5,737 bases of DNA from Bacillota bacterium (GCA_003456095.1 DMPF01000024.1:1-5737), one strand, 5' to 3'. Numbered from the stretch's first letter, positions 1-5,398 are shown. Translations and numbers: made by a program. Notes: generated by a model not told the origin, from the letters alone.

Positions 1-75
1 AATTTCGGGACACAATGAAAACTTTTTGTTCACAAAAATTTTCATTGTGTCCCGAAATTTTATCCCGAAATTTTG
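1..75. repeat. Palindromic intergenic element, copy 1 (cut by window edge)
   Basis: Positions 1-21 are a perfect inverted complement of 39-59 (21 bp, core CGGGACACAATGAAAA). After one bulged C at 22 the stem continues for 6 bp (23-28 with 33-38), closing on a TTCA loop. A further copy of the arm end, CCCGAAATTT, occurs at 51-60 and again at 64-73. Copy 2 (1602-1719) has the same core and an outer pair of arms, so the partner of the 64-73 arm probably lies just left of position 1. No ORF is seen in it. GGGAC...GTCCC palindromes of this kind are often dispersed repeats moved by IS200/REP-type Y1 transposases; that link is inference, since no transposase is in the window. Confidence 0.85.
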
Positions 76-95
76 TATCTGTCCGGTTTTTTCTC

Positions 96-125
96 TTGAT
101 CTTTTTACAGCAAATCGGGTATAAT
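96..125 (+). promoter_or_regulatory. Sigma-A-type promoter of the biotin carboxylase gene
   Basis: The -35 hexamer is TTGATC (96-101) and the -10 hexamer is a perfect TATAAT (120-125), with an 18-bp spacer. Transcription would start near 132, giving a leader of about 83 nt. The promoter begins about 20 bp after the end of palindromic copy 1, so the gene appears to be transcribed on its own. The leader holds an AT-only hairpin (182-188 with 192-198) just before the ribosome binding site, and no riboswitch I recognise. Confidence 0.75.
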
Positions 126-200
126 GTTTCAGCGCGAACCCGTTTGAGTATTTGTTTACCATTTTAGCAAGGTAAGTAATTAATTATTATAAATAATTGC

Positions 201-207
201 GGGGAGG
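201..207 (+). promoter_or_regulatory. Ribosome binding site that decides the start at 215
   Basis: GGGGAGG lies 7 nt before the ATG at 215. An in-frame TTG at 197 lies upstream of this site and would put the site inside the coding region, so the longer reading is rejected. Confidence 0.85.
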
Positions 208-214
208 ACATAAA

Positions 215-1582
215 ATGAGTTTCAAGAAGATTTTAGTTGCAAACAGAGGAGAAATTGCGCTAAGGGCCATTAGGGAATGCAAGGAGCTTGGTATTCAGTC
301 AGTTGCTGTATTTTCCGAAGCGGACAGCGAGGCACTTTTTGTTAAACTAGCCGACGAAGCCTACCCCATCGGTGAATCTTATGCTACGAAAAGCTATCTG
401 GACATGGATAAAATTATTAACGCTGCAAAGCAAAGCAAAGCGGAAGCAATATACCCGGGATATGGATTTTTGGCGGAGAATCCAACTTTTGTTAAACGCT
501 GCGAGGATGAAGGTATAAAGTTTATCGGCCCTCCGGCAGAAGCCATGGGCAAAGCTAAGCCCAAGCACAGGGCGCGTGCGCGCATGAAGGAGAGCGGTAT
601 CCCGGTGGTTCCAGGCACCGACGAAGCTTTGGACGGCGATGCGCATCTGCCTGATGTGCTGGAAATGGTTGATCAGATCGGTTATCCGGTGATCGTCAAG
701 CCGAGCGGAGCGGGTGGCGGCATCGGCATCAAAGTGGCATGGAACAGGGAAGAATTGGCCGAAACCATGAAGTATGCCGAATCACGCGGCAAGTCAGCAT
801 TCGGTATGGCAAGCTTTTATATTGAAAAATATCTAACCAAAATAAAACACATCGAATTTCAGGTGCTGGCTGATGAACATGGCAATGTGGTGCACTTTGG
901 CGAGCGCGAATGCTCGGTGCAGCGCAGATATCAGAAGTTAATCGAGGAAGCGCCTTCAACTATAATGACAAAAGAGTTGCGCGAAAAAATGGGGGCGGAC
1001 GCTGTAAAGGTTGCCAAAGTGCTTGGCTATGCAAACGCCCTAACTGTTGAGTTTATCTATGCGGTTGATACCGATGAGTATTATTTTGGAGAGTGCAACA
1101 CGAGGCTGCAGGTAGAACACCCGGTAACTGAAATGATCACCGGAGTGAATCTCGTTAAAGAACAGTTCAGAATTGCCGCAGGCGAAAAGCTTGGTTACGG
1201 GCAGGACGATATTCAGTTCAGGGGATGGTCAATTGAGTGCAGGATCAACGCCGAAGATCCTGCGAAGGGGTTTGTGCCTTCACCTGGGCTTTTAACCGCT
1301 TACCTGCCGCCCGGTGGATGGGGAATAAGGAGCGACGGCGGCGTATACCCGGGATTTACTGTTTCTCATTTTTATGATTCACTGCTGACAAAGCTCGTTT
1401 CATGGGATACTACCAGAGAAAAGGCGATCAATTGCATGAAACGGGCGTTGGATGAGTTTATTGTTGAAGGGCTCAAAACCAATATACCGTTTCATAAAGT
1501 GGCGCTCAGGGCTCCGGAATTTCTTGGGGGCGATTACACGACCAGATTCATTGATGATAGCGATATAATGACAAAAGTATAA
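215..1582 (+). CDS. accC: Biotin carboxylase subunit (AccC-like), stand-alone
   Basis: ATP-dependent carboxylation of the biotin on a carrier protein, the first half-reaction of acetyl-CoA, propionyl-CoA or pyruvate/2-oxoacid carboxylases; cytoplasmic. The 455 aa match the usual length (about 450) of a free subunit. The N-terminal domain opens with KILVANRGEIALR (5-17). The ATP-grasp glycine loop is at 162-171. Recalled E. coli AccC residues have clear equivalents: K116=K117, K159=K162, H209=H212, K238=K241, E276=E279, E288=E293, N290=N295, R292=R297, E296=E301, R338=R343. Odd points: the usual LMGDK before the first lysine reads KAKPK, RRHQK reads RRYQK (Y239), the loop Arg167 is Ile170, and IEMNTR reads GECNTR. 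No biotin carrier or carboxyltransferase gene is nearby, so the substrate of the complex cannot be told. The gene has its own promoter, and a palindromic element lies on each side. The family call is firm; the symbol is by similarity only. Confidence 0.93.
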   Translation: MSFKKILVANRGEIALRAIRECKELGIQSVAVFSEADSEALFVKLADEAYPIGESYATKSYLDMDKIINAAKQSKAEAIYPGYGFLAENPTFVKRCEDEGIKFIGPPAEAMGKAKPKHRARARMKESGIPVVPGTDEALDGDAHLPDVLEMVDQIGYPVIVKPSGAGGGIGIKVAWNREELAETMKYAESRGKSAFGMASFYIEKYLTKIKHIEFQVLADEHGNVVHFGERECSVQRRYQKLIEEAPSTIMTKELREKMGADAVKVAKVLGYANALTVEFIYAVDTDEYYFGECNTRLQVEHPVTEMITGVNLVKEQFRIAAGEKLGYGQDDIQFRGWSIECRINAEDPAKGFVPSPGLLTAYLPPGGWGIRSDGGVYPGFTVSHFYDSLLTKLVSWDTTREKAINCMKRALDEFIVEGLKTNIPFHKVALRAPEFLGGDYTTRFIDDSDIMTKV

Positions 1583-2118
1583 TCGATGCAGAAAAATCTC
1601 GGGGCATAAAAAATCGGGACACATCCAAAAAAAGAAAAAATCGGGACACAAAGAAAATTTTTTACAAAAATTTTCTTTGTGTCCCGATTTTTTCGGGTGT
1701 GTCCCGATTTATTATGCCTGCCCTGTGAATAAAATGATAGACCTGCCGCCTTCCCGGCAAAGAGCAGCCGCAAATAGTTCTCCCCATCCCGGTAAAAATC
1801 CACTGTGTGGGTCCAGCCGGGCACCGCTGCTCCGTCCCGTGCTTTTTGAAAGGATAATGGCGTCAGCAGGTCCAGCAGTGCGGTGATCTTCTCCCGATCT
1901 TCCACCAGGAACCGCTCTCCGGTGATACCATATTTGATGGCCAGTTGCTGCACTTCTGCCCTTTCCAAGCCGCTCAGCGCAGCGAAGGTGTATACATCCG
2001 GCTCCTTTCCCGTTAGAAAAGCCATAAGCAGCAGGGCCAGCAGAACGACGCTGCCGATCCCTGAATAGATGTATTTTTGACCAAGCAGTTTCTTTTTGAC
2101 AGTTATTTTAATGCTCAC
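1534..2118 (-). CDS. Membrane-anchored protein of unknown function, C-terminus rewritten by palindromic element
   Basis: I do not recognise a named family. The 194-aa product starts with GTG (2116-2118), preceded on the minus strand by AAAGGA about 9 nt upstream. A lysine-rich N-terminus (about 1-15) is followed by one hydrophobic segment (about 19-37, VVLLALLLMAFL), suggesting a single-pass anchor with the rest outside the cell. Residues 40-133 are a small alpha/beta-looking domain that recalls short Firmicutes proteins with a 'DREKI..LLDLL' helix followed by a 'GWTHTVDFYRDGENYLRLLF' strand pair (impression, not a search). From residue 134 the codons come from palindromic copy 2, giving a low-complexity tail with FLCVPIF and FFGCVPIF repeats. 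The stop lies 49 bp inside the 3' end of the convergent biotin carboxylase gene. The natural C-terminus is therefore probably lost, and the gene may be decaying or may tolerate the tail. Confidence 0.6.
   Translation of the reverse strand: MSIKITVKKKLLGQKYIYSGIGSVVLLALLLMAFLTGKEPDVYTFAALSGLERAEVQQLAIKYGITGERFLVEDREKITALLDLLTPLSFQKARDGAAVPGWTHTVDFYRDGENYLRLLFAGKAAGLSFYSQGRHNKSGHTRKNRDTKKIFVKNFLCVPIFSFFGCVPIFYAPRFFCIDYTFVIISLSSMNLVV
1602..1719. repeat. Nested palindromic element, copy 2 (118 bp)
   Basis: Almost the whole stretch folds on itself. The inner stem pairs 1634-1662 with 1666-1694, 29 perfect base pairs with a 3-nt loop (TAC). A run of seven A (1627-1633) is bulged. The middle stem pairs 1611-1626 with 1695-1710 (15 Watson-Crick pairs and one G-T), and after one A-A mismatch the outer stem pairs 1602-1609 with 1712-1719 (one G-T). 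The motif CGGGACACA occurs twice on each strand (1616-1624, 1642-1650; reversed at 1678-1686 and 1698-1706). The inner arms match copy 1 at 1-59 except for compensating changes. No target-site duplication and no transposase are visible. Confidence 0.9.
1641..1693 (+). terminator. Probable bidirectional intrinsic terminator inside copy 2
   Basis: The inner hairpin (arms 1641-1662 and 1666-1687) is followed by TTTTTT at 1688-1693 on the plus strand. On the minus strand it is followed by the complement of AAAAAA at 1635-1640. It lies 58 bp after the biotin carboxylase stop codon and so suits that gene as a terminator. The AT-rich upper stem is unusual for a terminator, but the GGGACAC/GTGTCCC base next to the T-run is typical. 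On the minus strand it would act before the stop codon of the 1534-2118 gene. Confidence 0.55.
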
Positions 2119-2142
2119 CGCAGGACATCCTTTCTTGTTGCT

Positions 2143-2171
2143 TTATAATTTATTCTCTTTCCGGCTTGTAA
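2143..2171 (-). promoter_or_regulatory. Possible promoter of the minus-strand membrane-protein gene
   Basis: Read on the minus strand, TTACAA (2171-2166) and TTATAA (2148-2143) are spaced by 17 bp, a plausible sigma-A pair about 25 bp upstream of the GTG start. Both hexamers deviate from consensus and the region is AT-rich, so the match could be chance. Confidence 0.35.
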
Positions 2172-2198
2172 TTTCCTGTCATGCAAAAAATTTACATA

Positions 2199-2212
2199 TT
2201 TGCCGCGGCAAA
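2199..2212. promoter_or_regulatory. 14-bp perfect palindrome, possible operator between divergent genes
   Basis: TTTGCCGCGGCAAA is a perfect 14-bp dyad in an otherwise AT-rich stretch. It sits about 27 bp upstream of the minus-strand -35 candidate and about 25 bp upstream of the sigma-H-like -35 of spo0M, where a shared regulator could act. I do not recognise it as a known box; it is not a Spo0A box. Confidence 0.35.
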
Positions 2213-2237
2213 ATTTCAGGCAATTACCGGTCAAATA

Positions 2238-2265
2238 AAAGGATATATTCGCGCTGTTCGCGAAT
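2238..2265 (+). promoter_or_regulatory. Sigma-H-type promoter of spo0M
   Basis: AAAGGATAT (2238-2246) fits the sigma-H -35 consensus RNAGGAWWW at every position. After 12 bp, CGCGAAT (2259-2265) fits the -10 consensus RNNGAAT except at its first base. The -10 overlaps a perfect hairpin (TATTCGCG 2246-2253, CGCGAATA 2259-2266, 5-nt loop). Transcription would begin near 2272, giving a leader of about 60 nt. Spo0M of Bacillus subtilis is known to be sigma-H controlled, which supports the reading. No convincing sigma-A promoter is seen for this gene. Confidence 0.6.
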
Positions 2266-2332
2266 ACCTCATAATGCTCTGACTCGTTCGTTAGGATAAA
2301 TACTTTTAAGGCAAAGAAAGGGGTATGTCAAA

Positions 2333-3094
2333 ATGTTCCGCAAAGTGTTATCCAGTATCGGTATCGGTTCTGCGCGTGTTGACCTTGTATTGAACAAATC
2401 CAGATATGCTGCCGGTGAGTCTATAAGCGGTGAGTTGCGAGTGGTAGGAGGAATCCTGGATCAGAAGGTCAGTCAGGTATATTTAAAGTTAATGCTTGCT
2501 TCCAGGTTTAAGAAAGGCGATCGTGTGCAGCAGGTGAGCAGAGAGTTTGATCATCAGGTAATCTCCACCGGCTTTGAAATTGCGGCAGGCGGCCGGGTGC
2601 AACCTGTTTCGCTCAGCTACACCTTACCCGAAGCTATTCCGGTAAGCACCTTTTCCACCAAGTATTTTCTTGTCACCGGACTGGATATTGCCGCGGCTGT
2701 AGATCCTAAAGATAACGATCAGATTGAGGTGCTTCCCGGGCGCAGGCAGGCAATTGTTATGCAGGCTGTTGAAAAGGAACTGGGATTCAGGCGCAGGCCG
2801 CGCACCGGTGAATATAACGGCCGGTTTCAGGAATTTGAATATCTGCCGGTCAACTTTATGCGGGGCAAGCTGGACGAACTGGAGGTCATCTATCTGCCGC
2901 AGCAAGACGGAATAAAGCTTTATCTGCAGCTCGACAAGAAGGCGCGTGGCCTTATCGGATTACTCACCGATGAGTGGGATCTGGATGAACGGCATCTCTC
3001 CGTAATCATTCCCAACAGTCATATTACCACTCCGGCAGAGGTAGCCTCCTGGCTGGCGGATCTGATTGAGAGGGAATACAGAAAAATTATTTAG
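2333..3094 (+). CDS. spo0M: Spo0M-family sporulation-control protein
   Basis: Cytoplasmic arrestin-like beta-sandwich protein of the Spo0M family (Spo0M of B. subtilis has about 258 aa; this one has 253). In Bacillus it affects entry into sporulation and has been linked to cell division; its biochemical role is unsettled. Family marks seen: the N-terminal SIGIGSARVDLVL (8-20), GESISGELRVVGG (28-40), the central YTLPEAIPVST...TGLDIAAAVDPKDND (96-129), and the C-terminal KLDELEVIYLP (179-189) with LQLDKKARGLIGLL (198-211). The ATG at 2333 follows AAAGGGG (2317-2323) by 9 nt. The gene is intact, divergent from the minus-strand gene, preceded by a sigma-H-type promoter and followed by a structured T-run region, so it is probably monocistronic. 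A regulatory link to acs downstream is not supported. Confidence 0.92.
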   Translation: MFRKVLSSIGIGSARVDLVLNKSRYAAGESISGELRVVGGILDQKVSQVYLKLMLASRFKKGDRVQQVSREFDHQVISTGFEIAAGGRVQPVSLSYTLPEAIPVSTFSTKYFLVTGLDIAAAVDPKDNDQIEVLPGRRQAIVMQAVEKELGFRRRPRTGEYNGRFQEFEYLPVNFMRGKLDELEVIYLPQQDGIKLYLQLDKKARGLIGLLTDEWDLDERHLSVIIPNSHITTPAEVASWLADLIEREYRKII

Positions 3095-3115
3095 CGAAAA
3101 ACATTTGCGCGAAAA

Positions 3116-3218
3116 GCCCCCACAGCGGCTATGCCTGATCTATGCTGACCCAAGACCACCATGCATCCTCCTTCGGCGGCGGCACCATCAGACAATGCCT
3201 GCGGGGGTCATTTTTTTT
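3116..3218 (+). terminator. GC-rich structured stretch ending in a T-run, likely spo0M terminator
   Basis: CCCCCACAG (3117-3125) can pair with CTGCGGGGG (3199-3207 region) with one A-C mismatch, and eight T follow at 3211-3218. The paired arms are about 70 nt apart, much wider than a simple terminator, and the interior is GC-rich with no clear single fold. It could be a long terminator hairpin or a small structured RNA. I compared it by eye with SRP RNA, 6S RNA, T-box, TPP, SAM and glycine riboswitches and found no convincing match. No coding ORF is supported here. Confidence 0.4.
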
Positions 3219-3228
3219 CTTTTTCCCC

Positions 3229-3257
3229 TTGACTTTTCCAGTAGGCATCTATACAAT
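3229..3257 (+). promoter_or_regulatory. Sigma-A-type promoter of acs
   Basis: TTGACT (3229-3234) and TACAAT (3252-3257) are separated by the ideal 17 bp, and each differs from consensus at one base. Transcription would start near 3264, giving a leader of about 60 nt. The leader holds a weak hairpin (GAAAGA 3265-3270, TCTTTC 3281-3286) and a 10-bp palindrome TTCTGCAGAA (3287-3296) whose role is unknown. Confidence 0.75.
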
Positions 3258-3309
3258 AAATAGTGAAAGAAGTCACAATATCTTTCTTCTGCAGAAATTA
3301 TATTTTGTA

Positions 3310-3316
3310 GGGGAGG
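3310..3316 (+). promoter_or_regulatory. Ribosome binding site that decides the acs start
   Basis: GGGGAGG stands 8 nt before the ATG at 3325 but only 5 nt before the adjacent in-frame TTG at 3322, so the ATG is preferred. Confidence 0.8.
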
Positions 3317-3324
3317 TATAATTG

Positions 3325-5271
3325 ATGAAACACCAGCACCAGAAAAATGATGTGGCGTCGCATCGGGTAGTCAACCCCCTTTTGGATCAGAAAGTTAGGG
3401 AAACGGCTGTGAAGCTGCGGGAGATGGGTAGTCAAGATCCCCTCAAGTTTTGGGCGGAGATGAGCCGGGATATCGAGTGGTCAAAAAACTGGGAAAAAGT
3501 CTTTGACGGTAGCAATACTCCCTTTTACCGCTGGTTTTTGGGAGGGCAGCTAAACGCCTCGTATAACTGCATTGACCGTCACCTGGCTGGCTGGCGCCGT
3601 AACAAGGCAGCGATCATCTTTGAAGATGAGCGTGGCGAAACCCGTGTTCTCACTTACCAGGACCTATACCGTGAAGTCAACAGACTGGCGAGCGGCTTAA
3701 AAAAGCTAGGCGTAAAACGGGGTGAAGTAGTGACCATCTACATGCCCATGATCCCCGAATCGGTCATCGCTATGCTGGCCTGTGCCCGCATTGGCGCGCC
3801 CCACAGCGTAGTCTTTGGCGGCTTCAGTGCCGATGCGTTGCGTGACCGTATTCAGGACGCCTCATCCCGCTTTCTCATCACCGCGGACGGCGGTATGCGG
3901 CGTGGCAAGAGCGTGCCATTGAAGCAAAACGTGGATATAGCTCTTGGCAGTGAAAAAAGTCCTGTGGAGAAAGTCATAGTAGCCAGGAATACCGGCGATG
4001 CGGTTCCCATGCAACAAGGGCGTGACCTGTGGTTTGATGATGTTTCGAACTCTGGTGAATTGTACTGTGAACCCGAAAGGATGGACGCTGAAGATCCGCT
4101 CTTCATCCTTTACAGCAGCGGCACCACAGGCAAACCCAAAGGCATACTGCACACCACCGGCGGCTACATGATAGGAGTGCACACTACCTACAAATACACC
4201 TTTGATCACCGTGAAGAAGATATCTACTGGTGCACCGCCGATATCGGCTGGATTACCGGTCACAGCTATATTGTCTACGCTCCCCTTTCCAACGGGGCAA
4301 CAGTAGTATTGTACGAAGGCTCTCCTGATTATCCCTCCCAGGATCGTTTTTGGTCAATTATCGAAAAATACAGAGTGAGCGTATTTTATACTGCTCCCAC
4401 GGCGATTCGCCTCTTCATCAAATGGGGCGACCAGTGGCCCGCTTCCCATGACCTCTCCAGCCTGCGTCTCCTTGGTTCCGTAGGTGAGCCGATCAACCCC
4501 GAAGTATGGCTTTGGTACTACAAACATATCGGTGGAGAAAAGTGCCCGGTCATGGACACCTGGTGGCAGACCGAAACGGGAATGTTTCTCATCACCCCTC
4601 TGCCTGGTGACGAATCATTCGTTCCCGGTGCGGCCACCTGCCCCTTCCCTGGCGTGGATGTTGCTGTCTTAAACGAACAGGGCGAGCCGGCCGAAACAGG
4701 TGAGCAAGGCTACCTCGTTGTGAGAAAGCCGTGGCCGGCAATGTTTCGCACCTTATACAAAGATGAGGAACGCTACCTCAACACCTACTGGAGTCAGTAC
4801 AAAGGCATTTACTTCACCGGGGACGGAGCTAAGCAGGACGAAGAAGGCGCGATCTGGGTAATCGGCAGGATTGACGATGTAATCAACGTCTCCGGGCACC
4901 GTATCGGCACCGCGGAGATTGAGAGCGTACTTGTGGAGCACGAAGCCGTGGCGGAAGCAGCGGTAATCGGGAAAAAACACGAGATTAAAGGACAGGCCAT
5001 TGCTGCCTTTGTTACCTTAAAGGAGGGCCATAATGGCTCGGAAGAACTGGACGCCGCATTAAAAAAGCTTGTGGCAGGCCGTATTGGTGCCCTGGCGCGG
5101 CCGGAAGAAATACTTTTCAGCGCCGAACTGCCAAAGACGCGCAGCGGTAAAATCATTCGGCGTTTGCTGCGTGACATTGCGGAGGGGAAGATTATCGGCG
5201 ATACAACCACGCTGATGGATCCGCAGGTCGTCAGCAGCATAAAAGAAAAATACGGCTCAATGGAAAGCTAA
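3325..5271 (+). CDS. acs: Acetyl-CoA synthetase, AMP-forming
   Basis: Activates acetate: acetate + ATP + CoA gives acetyl-CoA + AMP + PPi through an acetyl-adenylate; cytoplasmic. The 648-aa length is normal (Salmonella Acs 652) and residue numbers line up with the Salmonella enzyme. Seen: the acyl-adenylate P-loop YSSGTTGKPKG (263-273), GWITGHSY (308-315), GSVGEPINPE (384-393), DTWWQTETG (411-419), YFTGD with D500, GRIDDVINVSGHR with hinge-region R515 and R526, and the C-terminal PKTRSGKI with catalytic K609, the lysine that protein acetyltransferases modify in other bacteria. The acetate pocket residues are I310 (V in Salmonella), T311, V386 and W414. W414 restricts the pocket to short acids, so acetate is expected, with propionate as a poorer or alternative substrate. 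The gene has its own promoter and no frameshift. In an acetate-producing anaerobe it would serve assimilation or reverse flux; that role is inference. Confidence 0.97.
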   Translation: MKHQHQKNDVASHRVVNPLLDQKVRETAVKLREMGSQDPLKFWAEMSRDIEWSKNWEKVFDGSNTPFYRWFLGGQLNASYNCIDRHLAGWRRNKAAIIFEDERGETRVLTYQDLYREVNRLASGLKKLGVKRGEVVTIYMPMIPESVIAMLACARIGAPHSVVFGGFSADALRDRIQDASSRFLITADGGMRRGKSVPLKQNVDIALGSEKSPVEKVIVARNTGDAVPMQQGRDLWFDDVSNSGELYCEPERMDAEDPLFILYSSGTTGKPKGILHTTGGYMIGVHTTYKYTFDHREEDIYWCTADIGWITGHSYIVYAPLSNGATVVLYEGSPDYPSQDRFWSIIEKYRVSVFYTAPTAIRLFIKWGDQWPASHDLSSLRLLGSVGEPINPEVWLWYYKHIGGEKCPVMDTWWQTETGMFLITPLPGDESFVPGAATCPFPGVDVAVLNEQGEPAETGEQGYLVVRKPWPAMFRTLYKDEERYLNTYWSQYKGIYFTGDGAKQDEEGAIWVIGRIDDVINVSGHRIGTAEIESVLVEHEAVAEAAVIGKKHEIKGQAIAAFVTLKEGHNGSEELDAALKKLVAGRIGALARPEEILFSAELPKTRSGKIIRRLLRDIAEGKIIGDTTTLMDPQVVSSIKEKYGSMES

Positions 5272-5310
5272 AAATCAGCAGTATGTGCTTCCAGCCTGCA
5301 GGTAAAGCAA

Positions 5311-5316
5311 TATAAT
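5311..5316 (+). promoter_or_regulatory. Possible -10 box for the last gene
   Basis: A perfect TATAAT lies 40 bp after acs. The -35 candidates 16-18 bp upstream (around 5287-5294, CTTCCAG) are poor. If it is used, transcription would start near 5323, exactly at the foot of the 5324-5366 hairpin. Confidence 0.3.
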
Positions 5317-5323
5317 TTAAGTA

Positions 5324-5366
5324 AAGGTGCGCGCCTATTCCAAAATATTGATTAGGTGCGCACCTT
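5324..5366. repeat. Strong hairpin built from two copies of a 12-bp palindrome
   Basis: Positions 5324-5337 pair with 5353-5366 over 14 bp, with one G-T wobble and a 15-nt loop. Each arm is itself close to a palindrome: AGGTGCGCACCT (5354-5365) is perfect, and AGGTGCGCGCCT (5325-5336) has one change. The arms are therefore also direct repeats 29 bp apart. No T-run follows on the plus strand (GAAAATAC), so it is a poor terminator for acs. A twin operator or a 5'-leader hairpin for the next gene fits better. Confidence 0.65.
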
Positions 5367-5398
5367 GAAAATACATTCACAAGAAGGGGATGCAATCT

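Noticed and set aside
197..214. TTG start at 197 giving six extra residues to the biotin carboxylase
   Set aside because: The ribosome binding site GGGGAGG (201-207) lies inside that extension and is correctly spaced for the ATG at 215, whose product begins like other AccC proteins.
1400..1886. Short reading frames beginning MCPDF on both strands around the second palindrome
   Set aside because: They are read from the palindromic arms (GTGTCCCGATTT) and from shadows of the flanking genes, without ribosome binding sites. Such peptides are annotation artefacts of the repeat.
1883..2068. Plus-strand reading frame of 61 codons
   Set aside because: It is opposite the minus-strand membrane-protein gene, which has a start with a ribosome binding site and a transmembrane segment; the plus frame shows no protein-like features.
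2096..2299. Plus-strand reading frame of 67 codons in the divergent intergenic region
   Set aside because: It has no good ribosome binding site, odd composition, and crosses both promoter candidates and the 14-bp palindrome.
3100..3210. T-box-like string (TGGTGCCGC) on the minus strand
   Set aside because: It resembles the T-box core only over a few bases, lacks the rest of the architecture, and would lie upstream of antisense spo0M rather than an amino-acid gene.
3066..3263. Plus-strand reading frame of 65 codons overlapping the spo0M end
   Set aside because: It crosses the structured T-run region and the acs promoter, has no ribosome binding site, and its composition is not protein-like.
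3287..3296. TTCTGCAGAA as part of a CodY-type box in the acs leader
   Set aside because: The arms do not fit the CodY consensus (AATTTTCWGAAAATT) without inserting bases; kept only as an unassigned small palindrome.
3862..4263. Minus-strand reading frames (133, 84 and, at 4809-5240, 143 codons) opposite acs
   Set aside because: They are antisense shadows of a well-conserved acetyl-CoA synthetase and show no family motifs or ribosome binding sites.
5324..5370. Hairpin 5324-5366 as the acs terminator
   Set aside because: The stem is strong, but no T-run follows on the plus strand, so intrinsic termination is not supported.
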